A stretch of 5,978 bases of DNA from an uncultured Collinsella sp. (GTDB taxonomy: Bacteria > Actinomycetota > Coriobacteriia > Coriobacteriales > Coriobacteriaceae): assembly GCA_902496335.1 (NCBI GenBank), contig CABVAO010000077.1, forward strand, positions 1 to 5,978, read 5' to 3'. The notes under the pieces are model-generated. The model ran no database searches and was not told the origin of the DNA. It saw nothing but the letters and a program-made list of their open reading frames with translations. Positions 5,180-5,978 of the stretch are shown piece by piece. Positions within the stretch are counted from its first letter, which is position 1, and each line of letters opens with the position of its first letter. The translations under genes and the position numbers were made by a program.

Positions 5180-5978
5180 AGAAGCGGACGGTGAAGGTGA
5201 TCTGGTTGCCGTGGCCGCAGACAGAAGCGCTCCCGCCATGGGCCTCGGCAATGGCTCGCACCACGGATAGGCCCACGCCCGAGCCGCCTGTCTTGGAGCT
5301 GCGCGATACGTCTGCACGATAGAAGCGGTCGAACAGTCGGTCCAGGTCGCCTTCGGGCAGCTCATCAACAGCATTCGATACGACAAGCTCGGCCGAGCCT
5401 TTGCCCGCACCGCGCGAAACGGCACGCAGGCTCAGCTCGATCACGCTGTCTTCGCTTGCGTAGCGTGTGGCGTTGTCCAGCAGCAGCTCAACAACCTGCG
5501 CCACTGCCGCGGCATCGGCATGGGCCCGCACACCGCTCGCGATCGACGTCGACAGCCGCTTTCCACGCGAAACCGCCACCGATTCAAACGGCGCCGCAGC
5601 CTTGTCCACGGCCTCCGAAAGATCGATCGATGTCATGGTAAAGCCCGCCGAGCCCTCGTCCATGCGAGCCAAAAACACCAGACGTTCCGTGAGCGCCGTC
5701 AGCCGCGCGACCTGCTCGTGAATGCTCTGCGTCCACTCACTCTCGCCGCTCTCGATCTCTTGCACCTCATTGGCGGCGTCAATTACAGCCAGCGGCGTCT
5801 TGATCTCGTGGCTCGCATCGGTAATAAAGCGCTTTTGCTTGCTGTAGCTCTCGACCATCGGTCGAATCACCGTGCCCGAGGCACCCGCCACAATTGCCAA
5901 CACCGCCAGCCAGCCAATGCAACTGATTGCCACGCTCGCGCTCAAAAACGAATGAAAGCTTGCAAGCTCGCGCGAACA
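5178..5978 (-). CDS. Sensor histidine kinase, C-terminal part (5' end off the right edge)
   Basis: The frame is open to the right edge of the window, so the gene is partial; 266 residues are visible. A TTG at 5945 is unlikely to be the true start because coding sequence continues upstream of it. Order of parts (visible-fragment numbering): one hydrophobic membrane helix (about 10-38), a short linker with no room for a HAMP domain, the dimerisation/phosphoacceptor domain with SHEIKTP (phosphorylated His57), and the HATPase domain with N-box ELLLDNATRYA (Asn169), F-box LFDRFYR (215-221) and G2 box GGSGVGLS (231-238). The region where DxGxG usually lies reads VVSNAVDELP, with Asn in place of Asp. 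It should autophosphorylate in response to an envelope signal and pass phosphate to a response regulator, probably encoded upstream, outside the window. The overall style is like Gram-positive CiaH/PhoR-type kinases; the signal is unknown. Confidence 0.93.
   Translation of the reverse strand, partial: CSRELASFHSFLSASVAISCIGWLAVLAIVAGASGTVIRPMVESYSKQKRFITDASHEIKTPLAVIDAANEVQEIESGESEWTQSIHEQVARLTALTERLVFLARMDEGSAGFTMTSIDLSEAVDKAAAPFESVAVSRGKRLSTSIASGVRAHADAAAVAQVVELLLDNATRYASEDSVIELSLRAVSRGAGKGSAELVVSNAVDELPEGDLDRLFDRFYRADVSRSSKTGGSGVGLSVVRAIAEAHGGSASVCGHGNQITFTVRF

Noticed and set aside
4762..5425. Minus-strand open frames across the hairpin array (4762-5079 and 4898-5425)
   Set aside because: Their translations follow the 62-bp repeats and, in the second case, run antiparallel-frame over the kinase gene. 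The repeat period is not a multiple of three and no family resemblance is seen.

Overview
The window looks like chromosomal DNA of a GC-rich Gram-positive bacterium. The style of the proteins (a large duplicated FtsX permease, a Gram-positive-type histidine kinase, a GyrI-like protein of the 210-residue type) and a perfect Gram-positive/actinobacterial LexA-box palindrome suggest an actinobacterium of the Coriobacteriia, perhaps Collinsella. This is a judgement from reading; no taxonomic marker gene is present.

Layout. Positions 1-188 hold no gene I can support. A strong GC-rich hairpin at 190-226 follows the end of the first operon. On the minus strand (3758 down to 286) lies a two-gene operon: a MacB/LolD-type ABC ATPase (3057-3758) and a large two-module FtsX permease (286-3051). 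Together they form one type VII (mechanotransmission-type) ABC system. Positions 3759-4029 are a divergent intergenic region. It carries a 46-nt repeat copy ahead of the ABC operon and, ahead of the plus-strand gene, a TATAAT box immediately preceded by the 14-bp palindrome CGAACAGCTGTTCG. The plus-strand gene (4030-4668) encodes a GyrI-like small-molecule-binding protein. A convergent intergenic region (4669-5177) follows, then the 3' part of a sensor histidine kinase gene on the minus strand (5178 to beyond the right edge).

Most notable non-coding features. (1) Four hairpins in strict 62-bp register at 4842-5073. Each has 16-nt arms and a 14-nt loop, separated by 16-nt spacers, so eight copies of one 16-mer alternate in orientation. 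Arms and loops have diverged while the geometry is exact. (2) A 46-nt sequence present twice in inverted orientation (3813-3858 and 5126-5171, 40/46 identical). One copy lies upstream of the ABC operon; the other overlaps the terminator-like hairpin at the end of the kinase gene. (3) A predicted SOS operator on the GyrI-like gene. This parallels E. coli sbmC/gyrI, which is SOS-inducible, and fits the reported ability of some GyrI-like proteins to hydrolyse DNA-alkylating cyclopropanoid toxins.

How the parts may work together (inference): the ABC pair and the GyrI-like protein are divergently transcribed and could both serve defence against toxic small molecules. The kinase fragment belongs to a separate two-component locus whose regulator is probably off the right edge.
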